From REEB426 sp964551975 (GTDB taxonomy: Bacteria; Actinomycetota; Actinomycetes; S36-B12), in assembly GCA_964551975.1 (NCBI GenBank), contig CAZKFI010000097.1, forward strand, positions 1 to 7,016: a DNA stretch of 7,016 nucleotides, given 5' to 3'. The stretch's first letter is position 1; each line of letters starts with the position of its first letter. The translations under genes were made by a program, and so were the position numbers. The notes under the pieces were generated by a model that did no database searches, was not told the DNA's origin, and worked only from the letters and a program-made list of their open reading frames with translations. Below are positions 6,127 to 7,016 of the stretch, one piece after another.

Positions 6127-7010
6127 TGCTGCTTGGTATCCAGCAGGGTCAAAGCATTCACGACGGCCCGTACCCTGGCAACCTCGTGAGTGCGCAGCAG
6201 ACTTGCGCCACCCAATGCAGCCAAGACAGCGAAAAACGACTCCGCGTCTCGAAAGCGCTCTTCGAAGATATCGAAGGCGTGCGGAAGTGCGTGACAGATT
6301 GGTAGGCCCAGTTGGCGCAGTCGAAATGAATTGAGAAGCACTACGGCTTGGTGCCTTGCTCGAATCATCGGGTCCACGAGATTTCCGTAGTAGAAGCCCA
6401 TTCCCGGATCGATGATGATGTCCCGCACACCACGTGACCGAGCAAGGTCTATGCGAGCCCCGAAGTGATCGAGGAGTCCCGGTAGCGGGTCCGAATCAAG
6501 TGCTACATCAGTGATCTCACGCACATCCTCGCCACCGACGTAGCAGATAATCAAAGCGGCGTGATGCTCTGCGGCGAGGTCGTAAACCTGACTCTCATGC
6601 TGACGTCCCGTGAAGTTCACGCAGCCTGCTCCTGCCTGCAAGCCTGCAGCAATGACTTCTGGCGTGTATCCCTCCACTGACACGGCGATCCCGGCTTCAG
6701 CACACTGCGTAATGACGGGAACGAGTTGCGTGATCTGTGTTGCGGCATCAACTCGTACAGCACGTGCCGTAGACGATTCCGCACCAATTTCGATGAGTGC
6801 AGCGCCTTCCGCCCACGCCACTCGTGCTTTTCGCACCGCCGATTCGGTGGTGGGGGCGATCGACTCGCGATAGGTCGAATCCCGAGACAGATTCACCGTG
6901 GCCATCACCACCGGCTCAGGCCCACCGATGTGCGCGTTGCCGATTGAAACTGGGGTGACGGAGGCCAGACCTGACTCGAGTAAGCCATGGACCTGACTCA
7001 ATTCCGCCAA
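6123..7010 (-). CDS. Dihydropteroate-synthase-like pterin-binding TIM-barrel protein (divergent)
   Basis: The 295-aa reading has the DHPS barrel landmarks in order: VVMATVNLSRDS (about 34-44, replacing MGIxNVTPDSF), ALIEIGAESST (71-81, replacing IDIGGESTRPG), SVEGYTPEVI (111-120, replacing SVDTxxxxV), GAGCVNFTG (127-135), IIIDPGMGFYYGN (198-210) and LLRTHEVARV (271-280). Pterin contacts equivalent to E. coli Asn22, Asn115, Asp185, Arg255 and His257 appear kept as Asn40, Asn132, Asp201, Arg273 and His275. The Arg of STRPG is Thr81, the Asp of SVDT is Glu113, and the SRK lysine is replaced within CHALPHAF (239-246). It is therefore a family member of doubtful folate function. The TTG at 7010 is only a provisional start: the frame stays open to the window edge, so the true start may lie outside. 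It is the upstream partner of the thioesterase gene. Confidence 0.82.
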   Translation of the reverse strand: MAELSQVHGLLESGLASVTPVSIGNAHIGGPEPVVMATVNLSRDSTYRESIAPTTESAVRKARVAWAEGAALIEIGAESSTARAVRVDAATQITQLVPVITQCAEAGIAVSVEGYTPEVIAAGLQAGAGCVNFTGRQHESQVYDLAAEHHAALIICYVGGEDVREITDVALDSDPLPGLLDHFGARIDLARSRGVRDIIIDPGMGFYYGNLVDPMIRARHQAVVLLNSFRLRQLGLPICHALPHAFDIFEERFRDAESFFAVLAALGGASLLRTHEVARVRAVVNALTLLDTKQQ

Positions 7011-7016
7011 GCCTTG

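Overview
The window suggests a moderately high-GC actinobacterium, probably from an environmental or metagenome assembly. The evidence is indirect: GC-rich codon use, secreted proteins with Sec signals and an Ig-like tail of a type common in Actinobacteria, a DUF1622 membrane protein, and a fragment that looks like an actinobacterial DUF4236 protein. A run of exactly 100 N (1430-1529) shows that two contigs were scaffolded together. The adjacency of the first gene to the rest is therefore unproven.

Layout. Positions 17-1429 (+) encode a secreted seven-repeat beta-propeller that resembles the Vgb/streptogramin lyase family and ends in an Ig-like domain. After the gap, 1536-3563 (+) encodes a cytoplasmic molybdopterin/[4Fe-4S] oxidoreductase of the BisC/YyaE-like type. 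Convergent to it, 28 bp away, lies a three-helix DUF1622 membrane protein (3592-4002, -). Positions 4003-4472 hold no intact long gene, but contain a likely remnant of a DUF4236 gene (4166-4321, +) and a plausible promoter. Positions 4473-5639 (+) encode a secreted protein of unknown function that appears to be an internal duplication with three candidate disulfides. Its 3' end overlaps by 41 bp the end of a minus-strand pair: a dihydropteroate-synthase-like protein (6123-7010, possibly continuing past the window) and a PaaI-like hotdog thioesterase (5599-6126). These two share an ATGA stop/start overlap.

The only clear functional unit is the DHPS-like/thioesterase pair, which is almost certainly translationally coupled. 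The DHPS-like protein keeps the TIM-barrel pterin-binding landmarks but lacks the usual Arg of the STRPG loop and the Lys of the SRK motif, so it may not be a folate-synthesis enzyme. I see no CRISPR array, tRNA, rRNA, insertion sequence or defence system. The rest looks like ordinary chromosomal genes, several of them poorly characterised.
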